Assembly (NCBI RefSeq): GCF_018263925.1
Contig: NZ_JAEVHF010000004.1
Location: 1-64,000, forward strand
DNA from: Kistimonas asteriae
GTDB lineage: Bacteria > Pseudomonadota > Gammaproteobacteria > Pseudomonadales > Endozoicomonadaceae
Reading direction: 5' to 3'
DNA: 64,000 nucleotides
Shown here: piece after piece, positions 26,601-35,800 of the stretch
How positions within the stretch are numbered: position 1 is the first letter of the stretch
Layout of the letters: each line of letters begins with the position of its first letter
Translations under genes and position numbers: made by a program
Notes under the pieces: model-generated
What the model was told of the DNA's origin: nothing
Seen by the model: the letters and a program-made list of their open reading frames with translations, nothing else
Databases searched by the model: none

Positions 26601-29600
26601 CGGTATCTACTGCCGGAAAGGCGCCTGATGCTGTAGAGCCATTGGCGAAAATGCCACTGGCGAAAGAGGTCGTCTCGTCCATTACCCGTCAGCAGGCGGT
26701 GGATGGCACGTGGCTCTGGCCAGAGAGTGCACAGGCAGATGGTCGTTTCATGGTGGTGGTCCGTGCGGGTGTCACGCCAACGTTGTACGTCAATGATCAA
26801 CCTGTCGCTACGGATCGCCTGGGCGAGCAGCTGATGAATAACCGTGAACAGGCCCAGCTGTTGGCCTGGTACGGCGTGCCCATGAAAGAAGGGGAGAATC
26901 ATCTGGAAGTCCGTGCAACGGATTTCTTTGGCAATGAGCGGGTACTGGCGAAAGGCACCTTCAACAATGCCGGTCTGGCTGAGCGCCTGGTGCTGGAGCC
27001 GGCGCGGGATACACTGCCGGCGGATGAGGGTAGAAGCCTGTTGCCGGTCAAGGTGCGGCTGCTGGACCGCAACGGTTTGCCAGCCCGTGGGGTCTATTTC
27101 GTGACCCTGGACAGTAGCGCTGGCCAATGGCAGGAAGCCGATGTTCAGGATCAGGAACCTGGTCACCAGATCCGCATTGAACAGGGCGAGGCACTGGTAC
27201 ATCTGCGTTCCGGTTCGACAGCCGGCCCCGTCAAATTGCGTGCAACAACCAATGACTTGAAAGCAGAAGCAGAATTTACCCAGATCGCCGCGCCGCGTCC
27301 GCTGGTCGCCGTTGGTCTGGTGGATATCTCCGCCAGTAAGGGGAAAGTCGATAGCAAAGGGCGTACGCCTTCAGAGATTGATGGCATCACGGATGGCTTT
27401 GATACCGGCAAGCGCACGGCATTTTTTGTCAAAGGTGAAGTGGCAAAGGAAACTCAGCTGACCTTGTCGTACGACAGTGATAAAGACAAGGACCAGGAAC
27501 TGTTCCGTGATGTGGATCCGGACGATTACTATCCCATCACCGGTGATGCCAGCCAGAAAGGCTATGAGGCCCAGAGCCGCAGCAAGCTGTATGCGAAGCT
27601 GGAAAAGGGCCGCAGCAGTATCATGTGGGGCGACTACCAGACGGACAGCAATGCCCCGGAGCAGGACCTTGCCCGTATCCAGCGCACCCTGACCGGCATT
27701 AACGCCATTTATGATGATGGCATCACCCGCCTGCAGGGCTTCGGTGCTCGCCCTGAGGATATGCACCGCAGTGAGATCATCATGCCGGATGGTACGGCCA
27801 TGAACTACCGCCTGCAGGGTGCGCCGATTGTGCGTAACAGTGACGTGGTGGTGCTGGAAGTCTGGGGCCGTGATAACCCGGGCCTGATGCTCAGCACTGA
27901 AACCCTGGGCCGGGGACGGGACTATACCCTGGATGAGTTCAGCGGCTACCTGAAGTTCAGTGAGCCCATGCACAGTCAGGATGATCAGGGGAATCCTCAG
28001 CGTATCCGTGTCAGCTATGACGTTGAGGGTGACGGTACCGCCTACACGGTAGCCGGTGTTCGTGCCGAGCAGAAGCTGAATGATCAGGTGCGTGTGGGTG
28101 TCAGCCATACCCGTGATGAACACAAGACAGAAGGCAAAAACATCAGTGGCGCCTGGGTGGAGTATAAACCTACCGAAAAAACGACGGTGACTGTCTCCGG
28201 TGCAACCCTGGACAAGACAGGAAAGCCTGAAACCACGGGCACAACGGATCAGACGACTACGCCAGATCATGGCAATGCCTACCGGGTCAAAGTTAACCAG
28301 CAGTGGACGTCTAATGGTGAGACAGAACTGACCTGGGCGAGGGCAGATGCTGGCTATGACAATTCTGCCGGTGGTGTTTCCAGTGGTCGTGAGGAAAGTC
28401 GGCTTGAACACAAGCAGCGGTTAAACGAGACCTTGGATCTAAGAGCGGAAGCGGAAAACAGTCGCAGCCTCGACAGCAATGCGAATAGCAGTGGCAGTGG
28501 TGAAGGGAACAGTGTCGGTATCAGTCTCGACAAACGCCTGCCGGGTGCCTGGACCCTGACCGGCGGCAGCCGTTATATCAGCCAGAAAGGGGATGAAGAC
28601 GAACGGTATGCCACTGGCTTGGTCGGTGTCGGCAAACAATATCAGCTGTTGGGCAAGAATGCCTCCACCAAGCTGGAATATGAGCACGCCCTGACCAATT
28701 CACGTTGGCGCACGGTCATGGAAAGTGACTGGCAGGTACACGAGAAAGTCAGCCTGTATGGACGTTATGAACGGGATGAAAACCTGAGCCCCGTCAGCAA
28801 TGGTGAAGACCGCAACAGCTTTGCCCTGGGGGTGAAGAGTGACTGGCTGCCCAATACCCGCACCTATTCAGAATACCGTATGCGTGGTGCAACGGACGGC
28901 GGCAACCTGGAATGGGTCAATGGCGCTGATACCCGTCTGGAAGTGGAAAAAGGGCTTTCGCTGACGCCCAGTGTTGAGTGGATCCAGACCGTTCACGAGA
29001 AGAACAAGGATAACCGTAATGACGGCCTGGCGCTCTCTCTGGGAATACAAGACAAGCGACGCAAGAATCAGCGGGCCACCGGCCGGGTGGAATACCGCCA
29101 TGGTGAGCAGCAGAACTATTATGGTCTGGATGCTGCCGTTGCCCGCCGCCTTGATCTGGACTGGAGCGGTCTGGTGCGGGAAGAGTTTCGTCTGGAACTG
29201 CCCCGTGACGGCGGCAGCCGTACCCTCCGGCATGCCATGACCCTGGGCCTGGCCCGTCGTCCCCGACAGGATAATCGTCAGCATGGCCTTTACCTCTACC
29301 AGTGGAAAGAAGAGCGCGGTGAAAACCCGGCGGATGACCGGACGGTACACCTGATTTCCACGCACCAGAACCGTCAGATTAATCGTGATCTGGTCTGGTC
29401 TGGCCGGATCGGCAGCAAGTGGGTGAAAACGTCGCTGGATGACTACCAGTACAGCAGTCAGACCTGGGTCGCGGATACACGCCTGACCTGGGATATTGAC
29501 CGCCGCTGGGATATGGATCTCCGTGCCGGTGTGCTTGCGGTGGACGGTATGACCAGCAGGCGCTGGTCAGCAGGTATCGGTGTGCACTACCTGGTTGTCC

Positions 29601-29743
29601 GTAACCTGCGCGTGGGTGCTTACTACAACGTTGTCGGCTTTACCGATGATGATCTCGACAGCGAAAAATATAATGCCAAAGGGCTTCACCTGAGCCTGCA
29701 GTTCAAGTTCGATGAATCCCTGTTTGACTGGTTTGCCTCATGA
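23654..29743 (+). CDS. Giant outer-membrane protein: DUF11/SdrD-like modules fused to a C-terminal beta-barrel
   Basis: Protein of 2029 residues with a signal peptide ending near ACA. The N-terminal module (APAGAVILNQAEAAYFDTEL, then SNQSSVRVAAVYVPVLSQD) is shared with the two fibre-like proteins. Later modules: a carboxypeptidase-regulatory/SdrD-like fold at about 522-640, a DUF11 domain at about 671-800 (PGEMVGYKLTITNNS), an SdrD-B-like domain with calcium loop DGNGNGIQDEGEW at about 812-890, a linker, and an invasin-like Ig domain at about 1110-1215. The last about 800 residues alternate polar and hydrophobic residues as in barrel strands, contain GRGRDYTLDEFSGYLKFSEP, and end LHLSLQFKFDESLFDWFAS. 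Likely the outer-membrane export or anchoring partner of the neighbouring proteins (inference). Confidence 0.8.
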   Translation: MLLKPYRITLLLMMAMLCLVTARAACALAPAGAVILNQAEAAYFDTELGQPVKVLSNQSSVRVAAVYVPVLSQDQQVQTAPGATVSFIHHVFNRGNIADSYRLGVTACVTGSASCDVAGRITILGVFPYDERLPTPEESPIHTTGMMKPGESRALIVMARVSATVAANDSFTLSVSAQSEGSEHKVSTNNDRITAGRQSVLIRKNSLLSITDPRYTDIGDIHYDLSLTNNGDIALPERTLVVDGQEQQGILLEDRIPANTRLSRVDDDYAPRQAHPVVRLPNGRWVRYDSPDYDPADITRVGLLLPASDFQPGMSARLGFNVIINKIKVATVIRNRAGIDMEGDGRYDFESNETADKVRPGYHVNGGDPRVTFMEPRDRHVDPTFDSPLKSSTHYLLPDHIEGGAHVHEDVFVTIDAPHLNTTTEEAETVEVLVASGKTGDRVRVMLRETGMNSGEFRSVSPLRLSTNESGSNQLCTTPGNLPDYSQPATVCRLKSISGDRIKVSYLDAEHHKTYSSEANVSTIGLVFDSGTLFPVAGAKVSFYDIHDKPAVDPVSDTPFPAKVTDDEGHYLYPRMQEGQYYIRVEPPQGYHFPSHSRPEDYTGLRVMQASYGKYGWSGVNRAKKETLRRYSTFAPEEQMEGTFAYSSQSPLVSFDVPLDLMQPETVGRDLILEKAALQNTVAPGEMVGYKLTITNNSKQSLYNLRIHDRLPYGFKYARGSVRINGQQAAEPEGAPGPELTFILNQSKLRELAQQQKWEITYVLKAGAGAIDGDGINTAWSEGRNMAGLPVKSNDARAQVTVQMDGVLSDKAILFGKLYVDGNGNGIQDEGEWPIGGVRLYMEDGTWVITDENGQYSLMGLKPGTHVLKVDPVTLPDGLVLKPLDNRNGADGNSRFVDLAPGDFHRADFAAQCPEKDAEAIFAQIKARNASINGDWLLDEAAQYSRSSHNAEQADNIGDLSNGVVRGPQKTDSENNPSATAQSVSTAGKAPDAVEPLAKMPLAKEVVSSITRQQAVDGTWLWPESAQADGRFMVVVRAGVTPTLYVNDQPVATDRLGEQLMNNREQAQLLAWYGVPMKEGENHLEVRATDFFGNERVLAKGTFNNAGLAERLVLEPARDTLPADEGRSLLPVKVRLLDRNGLPARGVYFVTLDSSAGQWQEADVQDQEPGHQIRIEQGEALVHLRSGSTAGPVKLRATTNDLKAEAEFTQIAAPRPLVAVGLVDISASKGKVDSKGRTPSEIDGITDGFDTGKRTAFFVKGEVAKETQLTLSYDSDKDKDQELFRDVDPDDYYPITGDASQKGYEAQSRSKLYAKLEKGRSSIMWGDYQTDSNAPEQDLARIQRTLTGINAIYDDGITRLQGFGARPEDMHRSEIIMPDGTAMNYRLQGAPIVRNSDVVVLEVWGRDNPGLMLSTETLGRGRDYTLDEFSGYLKFSEPMHSQDDQGNPQRIRVSYDVEGDGTAYTVAGVRAEQKLNDQVRVGVSHTRDEHKTEGKNISGAWVEYKPTEKTTVTVSGATLDKTGKPETTGTTDQTTTPDHGNAYRVKVNQQWTSNGETELTWARADAGYDNSAGGVSSGREESRLEHKQRLNETLDLRAEAENSRSLDSNANSSGSGEGNSVGISLDKRLPGAWTLTGGSRYISQKGDEDERYATGLVGVGKQYQLLGKNASTKLEYEHALTNSRWRTVMESDWQVHEKVSLYGRYERDENLSPVSNGEDRNSFALGVKSDWLPNTRTYSEYRMRGATDGGNLEWVNGADTRLEVEKGLSLTPSVEWIQTVHEKNKDNRNDGLALSLGIQDKRRKNQRATGRVEYRHGEQQNYYGLDAAVARRLDLDWSGLVREEFRLELPRDGGSRTLRHAMTLGLARRPRQDNRQHGLYLYQWKEERGENPADDRTVHLISTHQNRQINRDLVWSGRIGSKWVKTSLDDYQYSSQTWVADTRLTWDIDRRWDMDLRAGVLAVDGMTSRRWSAGIGVHYLVVRNLRVGAYYNVVGFTDDDLDSEKYNAKGLHLSLQFKFDESLFDWFAS

Positions 29744-30264
29744 AACATGCCCTGAACATCCTTACTGCGATTGCTGTCAGCCTGATTGTTTCAGGTTGTG
29801 TCACCACCGATGAACTCTATGCCCGCTATGACTCGCATCTTTGTGCGGTCACAACGCAGCAAGCACCGGGCATGCAGTGGTACCCGGTGGTTCAGTTTGC
29901 CTTTGACAGCATTGAGCTGGATGTCGGTGAAAGGGAGCGGCTGATGTCGAATACCGCGTTGCTCAGGCAGCACCCGGATTATCGGGTTGTGGTGCGCGGC
30001 TTTACCGATGCGAAGGGCGCCAGCCGTTATAACCTGAAACTGTCTAAACGGCGGGTCATGGCTGTGGCAGAAGTGCTTCAAAAGCAGGGGGTTTCTTCCA
30101 CACGAATAAAGGCAGACTGGGCAGGCGAAACCTTACCCTTATCACGGGGTAATGGGACAGATCGAGCGCTTGATCGGCGGGTAGAACTTCTGCTGGTGGA
30201 CGAAACGGGCAAACCCGTGAGTCAGCGCATTGTGATGAATGCCCCGGCAGGAGATGCCGTATGA
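29740..30264 (+). CDS. OmpA-family peptidoglycan-binding lipoprotein
   Basis: Outer-membrane lipoprotein of 174 residues. The lipobox SLIVSGC puts the acylated Cys at residue 20; the next residue is Val, so no inner-membrane retention signal. An OmpA C-terminal domain covers about 50-160: VQFAFDSIELD, then VRGFTDAKGASRYNLKLSKRR, which contains the Asp and Arg that bind diaminopimelate, and DRALDRRVELLLV. The start overlaps the previous stop and the stop overlaps the next start (both ATGA-type), so it is translationally coupled on both sides. It should tether the barrel protein or its complex to peptidoglycan (inference). Confidence 0.92.
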   Translation: MKHALNILTAIAVSLIVSGCVTTDELYARYDSHLCAVTTQQAPGMQWYPVVQFAFDSIELDVGERERLMSNTALLRQHPDYRVVVRGFTDAKGASRYNLKLSKRRVMAVAEVLQKQGVSSTRIKADWAGETLPLSRGNGTDRALDRRVELLLVDETGKPVSQRIVMNAPAGDAV

Positions 30265-32855
30265 GGCAACGAGTGCGCAAAGGGTTTGGCCGAACGGGGC
30301 TGGTGGCCATGCTCCTGTGGGTAGCTGTCGCTGCCTTCATCCTGTCACTGGCCATGGTCGCAGAAGCCGCGACGCCAGCTGGCACATTGCTCCGAAGTCA
30401 GGCCAGTGCATCATTTCTGGATGAAAACGGCAGTCGCTATCAAGTGTCGTCTAATGAAGTCACGACGCTGATAAAACCCGTCACCGGCGTTACCCTGGAT
30501 CCCGGTGATCAGAAGCGGTATGCCGCAGGTGGCAAGGATGTGGTCTTTCCCCATGTGCTCACCAATACCGGCAATGTTTCGGTGCCGGTCCGTCTGACAG
30601 CAAGTGGCGCGCTGGCGAATTTACGGGTTATCAGGGATCAGAACCACAGTGGTCAACCAAAGGGGCAGCCTGAAGTCACTGCGCCTGTTTTCCTTAAGCC
30701 GGGAGAGTCCATTGACTTGCTGCTGGTGGGGGGCACATATGGGCGGCAGGGTAATAAGGCCCGTTTTGCGGCCAATCTTCTGGCAGTTGCTGATGAGCAA
30801 CAGTGTCGCTTACAGCCTGACGATCGGAGACGCTGCTGGGACAGGAATACCGACACGGTTGAGTATGACAAGCAAAAAGCCTATGAAGTCACTAAAACCA
30901 TGTCAGAGAAAAGCGTCAATGTGGGCGAAACATTCAAAGTTCAGTTGCATTTCGAACGCATGAGTGATCATGGAACCAGCGTCCTCATATTAAAAGATCG
31001 ATTGCCGTTGGGCATTGATTACCGAGGCGGCAGCAAACTGTGCAATGAGGATGGCGACAGATGCTGGCCATGGGAGCCTGACAACGTCAAGACAGACAAT
31101 GGACAAACGGAAGTTACCTTTGTGACCCCCAAGCATAAGGATGACGATGAGGGGTATGTTGAATTTCTGGTGGAGGCGAATGCATCTGCGGTAGGAGAGA
31201 CGGTATTTAATACCGCTGGATTTCGAGCCTGCAATGGTAATGGCAGACAGTGCACTGATTGGCAATCGACTAACCGGGTGCCCGTCACCGTTGCAGGTCC
31301 CGGGGTGAGTATCAATGGCAGCCAATACCATTCAGCCAAAGACCTGGGCGAACCGGTCACCATAGCTTCTGCATCAGCAGGTGATACTGTTGAATTTCTT
31401 GATTATCTCTGGAATACGGGGACAGTGCGGCAGAGCTATACCGTGACGCCGGTGGCATCCGGCAATACGTTCCCGGCAGGTAGTACCTATTGCCTGAGCA
31501 CAACAGAAGAGTGTTCGCGATTCTCCAGCAGCCCGACACTGGATGTGAAGGATTTGGAGCCTGGAGCATTCCGTGAAATCAGGTTCAAAGTGAAGTTGCC
31601 CAATGCGGTGACAGTGCAAAAAGATGGCTACTTTATCTCGCTGACAGCCAGTCTCCGTTCCAGCCAGCTTGGCCGGGAGGTTGCTGATACCGTGCTGAAC
31701 TGGCTGACGCAGATAACAGAGTCAGCGTCGTCTGTTGATCTGACTTATGAACGACCGGTTCAGGGAGACTCCAGTGTTCCCGGCAAGGGGCCGGGGCCTG
31801 AAAGTGAGCCGGTGAAAACCCTCACGGGGCAACCAGGGAAAAGCGTCACATTCGATGCACTCTTTGTGAATAACACCGGTGGCGCGTTAGACACCTATAA
31901 TCTGCAACTGGTCTCTGCCGGTGGTTCCAGCCTGCCGGAAGGTTTTACGGCTCAGTTCGTTAATATGGGCAACCTCCCTACTGCGAATACCGGGTCTGTC
32001 AAAGCGGGGGAACATGTGCCGTTAAAGCTGGTAGTCAGTTTGCCTGCCGCTGCGACGGATGGGAGTCATGATTTTCATGTGGTGGCAGTTTCTCCCGTAA
32101 CCGGTGTGAAGGATCACCTTGCTGTGCGTATCACAATCAGTGATGACGCGGGGCTGGTGCTTGAACCCAACGGCGAGGGGCAGGTCTCGCCCGGCAGCTT
32201 TATCACGTTTGCACACCGTTTGACGAATAACAGCAACAGCGCGGTGGATAACCTGTCGCTGGCGTTGTCTGATTTACTGAAAAGTCAGGGCTGGCAGTCA
32301 GTCTTATATCGTGATCTGGATGGCGACGGTGCACTGTCTGGCAGTGATACAATGATCAATAGCCCGGTCTCTCTGGCAGGGAATGAGACATTGCATCTGC
32401 TGGTGAAAGTGTTTGCACCGGCGAATGCATCCATGGGGATTCGCAATGTGACCACGTTGACCGTCATCGGTGATGATGGTCAGCAGTTGTCAGTGACGGA
32501 TACCTCGATCGTCAACACTACAAATGTTGTCATTATCAAAGAACAGGCGTCGTGGGATTGTCAGGCGGCAGTGCCTGCTCAGTTCAGTAAAAATGCCTTT
32601 CCGGCGCGTCCCGGCACCTGCGTAGTGTATCGCCTAACAGCCAGTAATGAGGGCGTGGAAGCGGTACAGAATGTAGTGATCCATGATGCGGCGCCCAACT
32701 TCACCGAATTCTATCCGCATGGTGGTTTGCCGAAGACGACCGGTCGGCAGGTGGTGCAACCCAATGTCAGTGGCACATTAATCAATGCGCACTGGCCTGA
32801 CGGTTTGCAGCCTGGTGAATCCGTTTCCCTGATTTTCGCGATCCAGATCCAGTAA
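30261..32855 (+). CDS. Large exported DUF11-repeat protein, paralogue of the 909-residue protein
   Basis: Exported protein of 864 residues. The signal segment around residues 14-36 ends AEAATPAG. N-terminal module: ATPAGTLLRSQASASFLDEN, SSNEVTTLIKPVTGV and DVVFPHVLTNTGN. A central segment SSVDLTYERPVQGD and SSLPEGFTAQFV match SVDLAYRNTQDQ and SSLPKGWTVVFA of the 909-residue protein. C-terminal pair: LVLEPNGEGQVSPGS (about 631-754), then a final domain with VVIHDAAPNFTEFY ending QPGESVSLIFAIQIQ. Unlike its paralogue it contains several Cys (QQCRLQPDDRRRCW, KLCNEDGDRCW, YCLSTTEEC). A calcium-like loop DLDGDGALSGSD is present. The start codon lies inside the OmpA gene's end. Confidence 0.82.
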   Translation: MRQRVRKGFGRTGLVAMLLWVAVAAFILSLAMVAEAATPAGTLLRSQASASFLDENGSRYQVSSNEVTTLIKPVTGVTLDPGDQKRYAAGGKDVVFPHVLTNTGNVSVPVRLTASGALANLRVIRDQNHSGQPKGQPEVTAPVFLKPGESIDLLLVGGTYGRQGNKARFAANLLAVADEQQCRLQPDDRRRCWDRNTDTVEYDKQKAYEVTKTMSEKSVNVGETFKVQLHFERMSDHGTSVLILKDRLPLGIDYRGGSKLCNEDGDRCWPWEPDNVKTDNGQTEVTFVTPKHKDDDEGYVEFLVEANASAVGETVFNTAGFRACNGNGRQCTDWQSTNRVPVTVAGPGVSINGSQYHSAKDLGEPVTIASASAGDTVEFLDYLWNTGTVRQSYTVTPVASGNTFPAGSTYCLSTTEECSRFSSSPTLDVKDLEPGAFREIRFKVKLPNAVTVQKDGYFISLTASLRSSQLGREVADTVLNWLTQITESASSVDLTYERPVQGDSSVPGKGPGPESEPVKTLTGQPGKSVTFDALFVNNTGGALDTYNLQLVSAGGSSLPEGFTAQFVNMGNLPTANTGSVKAGEHVPLKLVVSLPAAATDGSHDFHVVAVSPVTGVKDHLAVRITISDDAGLVLEPNGEGQVSPGSFITFAHRLTNNSNSAVDNLSLALSDLLKSQGWQSVLYRDLDGDGALSGSDTMINSPVSLAGNETLHLLVKVFAPANASMGIRNVTTLTVIGDDGQQLSVTDTSIVNTTNVVIIKEQASWDCQAAVPAQFSKNAFPARPGTCVVYRLTASNEGVEAVQNVVIHDAAPNFTEFYPHGGLPKTTGRQVVQPNVSGTLINAHWPDGLQPGESVSLIFAIQIQ

Positions 32856-32885
32856 CCGGCTGTGCCAAGGCAGTGTAAGGCAGTC

Positions 32886-35800
32886 ATGACCGATTTTTTG
32901 CAGCGCTTGTTCAAACAAACAGGAACCGCATTTTCCACGTTGATGGTGCTGGTTGCCTGCTTGTATTCCGGGTTGGCCTGGTCCGAAACCAGTGGTGACT
33001 GGTTCATCCATGAATCCTTCAGTGAAGGCCGGTTGCCTAGTGACTGGAATTATCGTGGCAATCCAAGGCCACAAACCCGAAACGGTTGGCTGCAATTGAC
33101 GAAGCCCCGTGCTAACCAAAGCGGTTATACCTGGTTCAAGCAGGATTTTCCTTCGTCGGATGGTTTGGTTATCACCTTCGATTTCTCTGCGAGTGAAGGA
33201 GGCAGTGGTCATCAAGATCAAAGGCCCGCAGATGGCTTCAGCGTGTTCCTGCTACAAAGTATCAATGACTGGCAGTTCCGTATTGGCAAGTCCGGTGGTG
33301 GGTTGGGATATACCGGATTGAAGGCTGCTTACCTGGGCGTTGGGTTTGACAGTTTTGGTAATTTCAGTAGCTCAATTGGTGGAGAAGGGGGTATCAGACC
33401 CCAGAGTAATTCAGTTGTCGTTCGAGCAGGCGAAACGAAAAAATATCGGTACCTGAAAGGTCAACAATTATCTTACCCTTTGGCTACCAACAACCGGAGT
33501 CGCCTGCTTCGCACGGCACGAATTACCGTATTGCCCGATGCTTATGGTTATAGCATCTCGGTCAGTCTTGATCGGCATGATGGCAGCGGCTTCCACTCTG
33601 TTCTGACCAATGTACAGGTAGATGCGCCACCCCATCGGTTGAAGCTGGGGTTTGCTGCGTCAACGGGCGCCAACTGGGCACGTCATGAAATCCGCAATGT
33701 TCGTGTCAGCCGTCCTGTGAATCTTTCACTTCAGCAAGTTGGGAAAACCGAGTTCGATCGTGATGGCAAAGTGCGTTACACGTTGCAAGCCAGCAACGAA
33801 GGGAATACGGACGCCAATGACGTGTCGCTGCAGGTGATTTCTCCCGGCTTTTTTCAGCCGGACAGCAATGGTGTTCACTGTAAGGACGAGATGAATGGTG
33901 CGCAGTGCCATAGCCGTTCCGGGGATGTCAGCATGGATCTGCCGAAGGGAAGCAGCATCCAGGTGACCCTGACAGGAACGGTCAAGGCGGGCGCTGTCGA
34001 TGGCGGTAGCCTGATTGCTGCAGTGACACCGGCGCCCGGGTATCAGAACCAGAATTCAAACAATGAGGTGGAGATTCAAACCGCCCTGTTGAGTGGCCGG
34101 GTCTTTGAAGAGCAAGCAGGGCCTTCTTCAGGAAGTGCTCGCCGGCTGGGCATTCAAGGGGCAGCGGTCGTCTTGGCACGCCTGGAAAAAGGATTCAATC
34201 CGAATCGCCCGGATGTGAATAACTGGACACCAGCCATCCTGACCCATACCGATGCTAACGGGAATTATGTGTTTCCGGTACCGGCAGAGGCGCACGATTA
34301 CCGGATTGTCGCTCTGTCCCGCTCTCTGTCCCGTGATCACGGGCGCTGGGCTGAGCAGACCTGGGGTGGGCCCTTTCGCCGTTGTACTGTTCAGCAGCAG
34401 GGTCAGCTGCGCGAAGACCAGGTGCTGGATACTGCCGGCCCCTGCTACGGCGGCCGGTACGCTGGGACTAATGATATTGAGCATGACCTGGATGCACTGT
34501 GGCAAACCCGCCGCTTCGGGTGTACGAGCGACTTTTGTCCGATGCTGCCTGCCATACCGTTGGGCAGCCATGAAATCTGGCTGGGGGAACATACCCTCCA
34601 GTTGCCGAAAAACCTGCTGGCTAGCCATCCGGACGGTGTGAAGAACCTGGATTTTGGCTTCAGTTATGACGTGGTCACCCATGTTAACGACAGTGGTCAG
34701 GGCAGCCTGAGACAGTTCATCGAAAACGCCAACCAGAATGCCGGGACGAAGCGGATGCGATTTGTGCCAGCGGTAGTCCGTAATCATGACTGGGGTTGGC
34801 AAATAAACCTCATGCAGTCACTGCCGGTACTCAATGAGGACAGTATTGTTCTGGATGGTACGGCCTTTCAATTTGACCAGCCGGCAGCGAAGGCGCTTTC
34901 ATCCCAGTTTGTCCGGAGTGGTATAAGGGTAGGGCGGAACCAGGAGACCCTGGAAGCCTTTGAACTGCCGGATCTTGAACTGGTATCTCCCAGCCGGGGA
35001 ACGAACCCCATTGTCAGCATGAATGGTAGCCGGCAGACGGTCACCCGCCTGTTTCTAGCATCGCCCGGTGGTGTCGGCGATATTGTCGGTGTGTATGTCG
35101 GTAGGGGATGCCAAGATTGTCAGATCAGTCACTCCTTTATTGGGGCGGATAAATCCGGGCAAGGGCTGTCAGGACGGTCGTTGTTGGATGGTATCAAGTC
35201 CATATCGGGCAGTTACGTGACCGTGGATCACAATCTGATTGCAGGTACACGGCGAACGGGAATGGATTTCAGTGGTTCGGGCGTGATCCGCCGCAATGTG
35301 TTGATCGACAATACCAGTAGCTCGACGGATGACGCGATTTCGCTGCAAGGCGATGCCAGTGATACGTCCCGGGAGCTGACCATTGACCGGAATTATATCG
35401 ATGGCGCGCAGGGGGTTGTCCTGGAAGGTTGGCGCCTGATATCACCTGAAAAGCTCACAATTACCAACAACACATTGCGCCGCGGCGGGCAAGGCGGGAG
35501 AGAGGGTGCCGGTTTACGGCTGCAGGCAATAGACGGCACCGGTAAGAAAATACAGGTTGAAAACAACCTCCTGGAAGAAAACCAGGGGCCAGGGGTTGTG
35601 GTTGTGAGCATGGATCGGAACTATGTTGCGAAAGGCAATCGCATTACCCGGAACCTGTACAGGGGTAACAGAGAGAATATGGGCATTGATCTTGTGATGA
35701 ATGCTCAGAAACCATCGGGTGATGGACGCACACCCAATACCGGTAATTATGATGACAGGGCGCCGAACCGGGGTATTGATGCTCCCGTCATCTCCAGTGC

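Noticed and set aside
27371-28411. 346-codon minus-strand ORF inside the barrel gene
   Set aside because: Antisense shadow: composition is that of a complementary strand of a GC-rich coding frame, with no motif or signal peptide. The same holds for long antisense ORFs at 17205-17957, 18819-19784, 43749-44702 and 56692-57639.
23654-29743. Barrel protein considered as a fimbrial usher or autotransporter
   Set aside because: It lacks the usher N-terminal and plug domains, and the C-terminal 800 residues are far longer than an autotransporter barrel.
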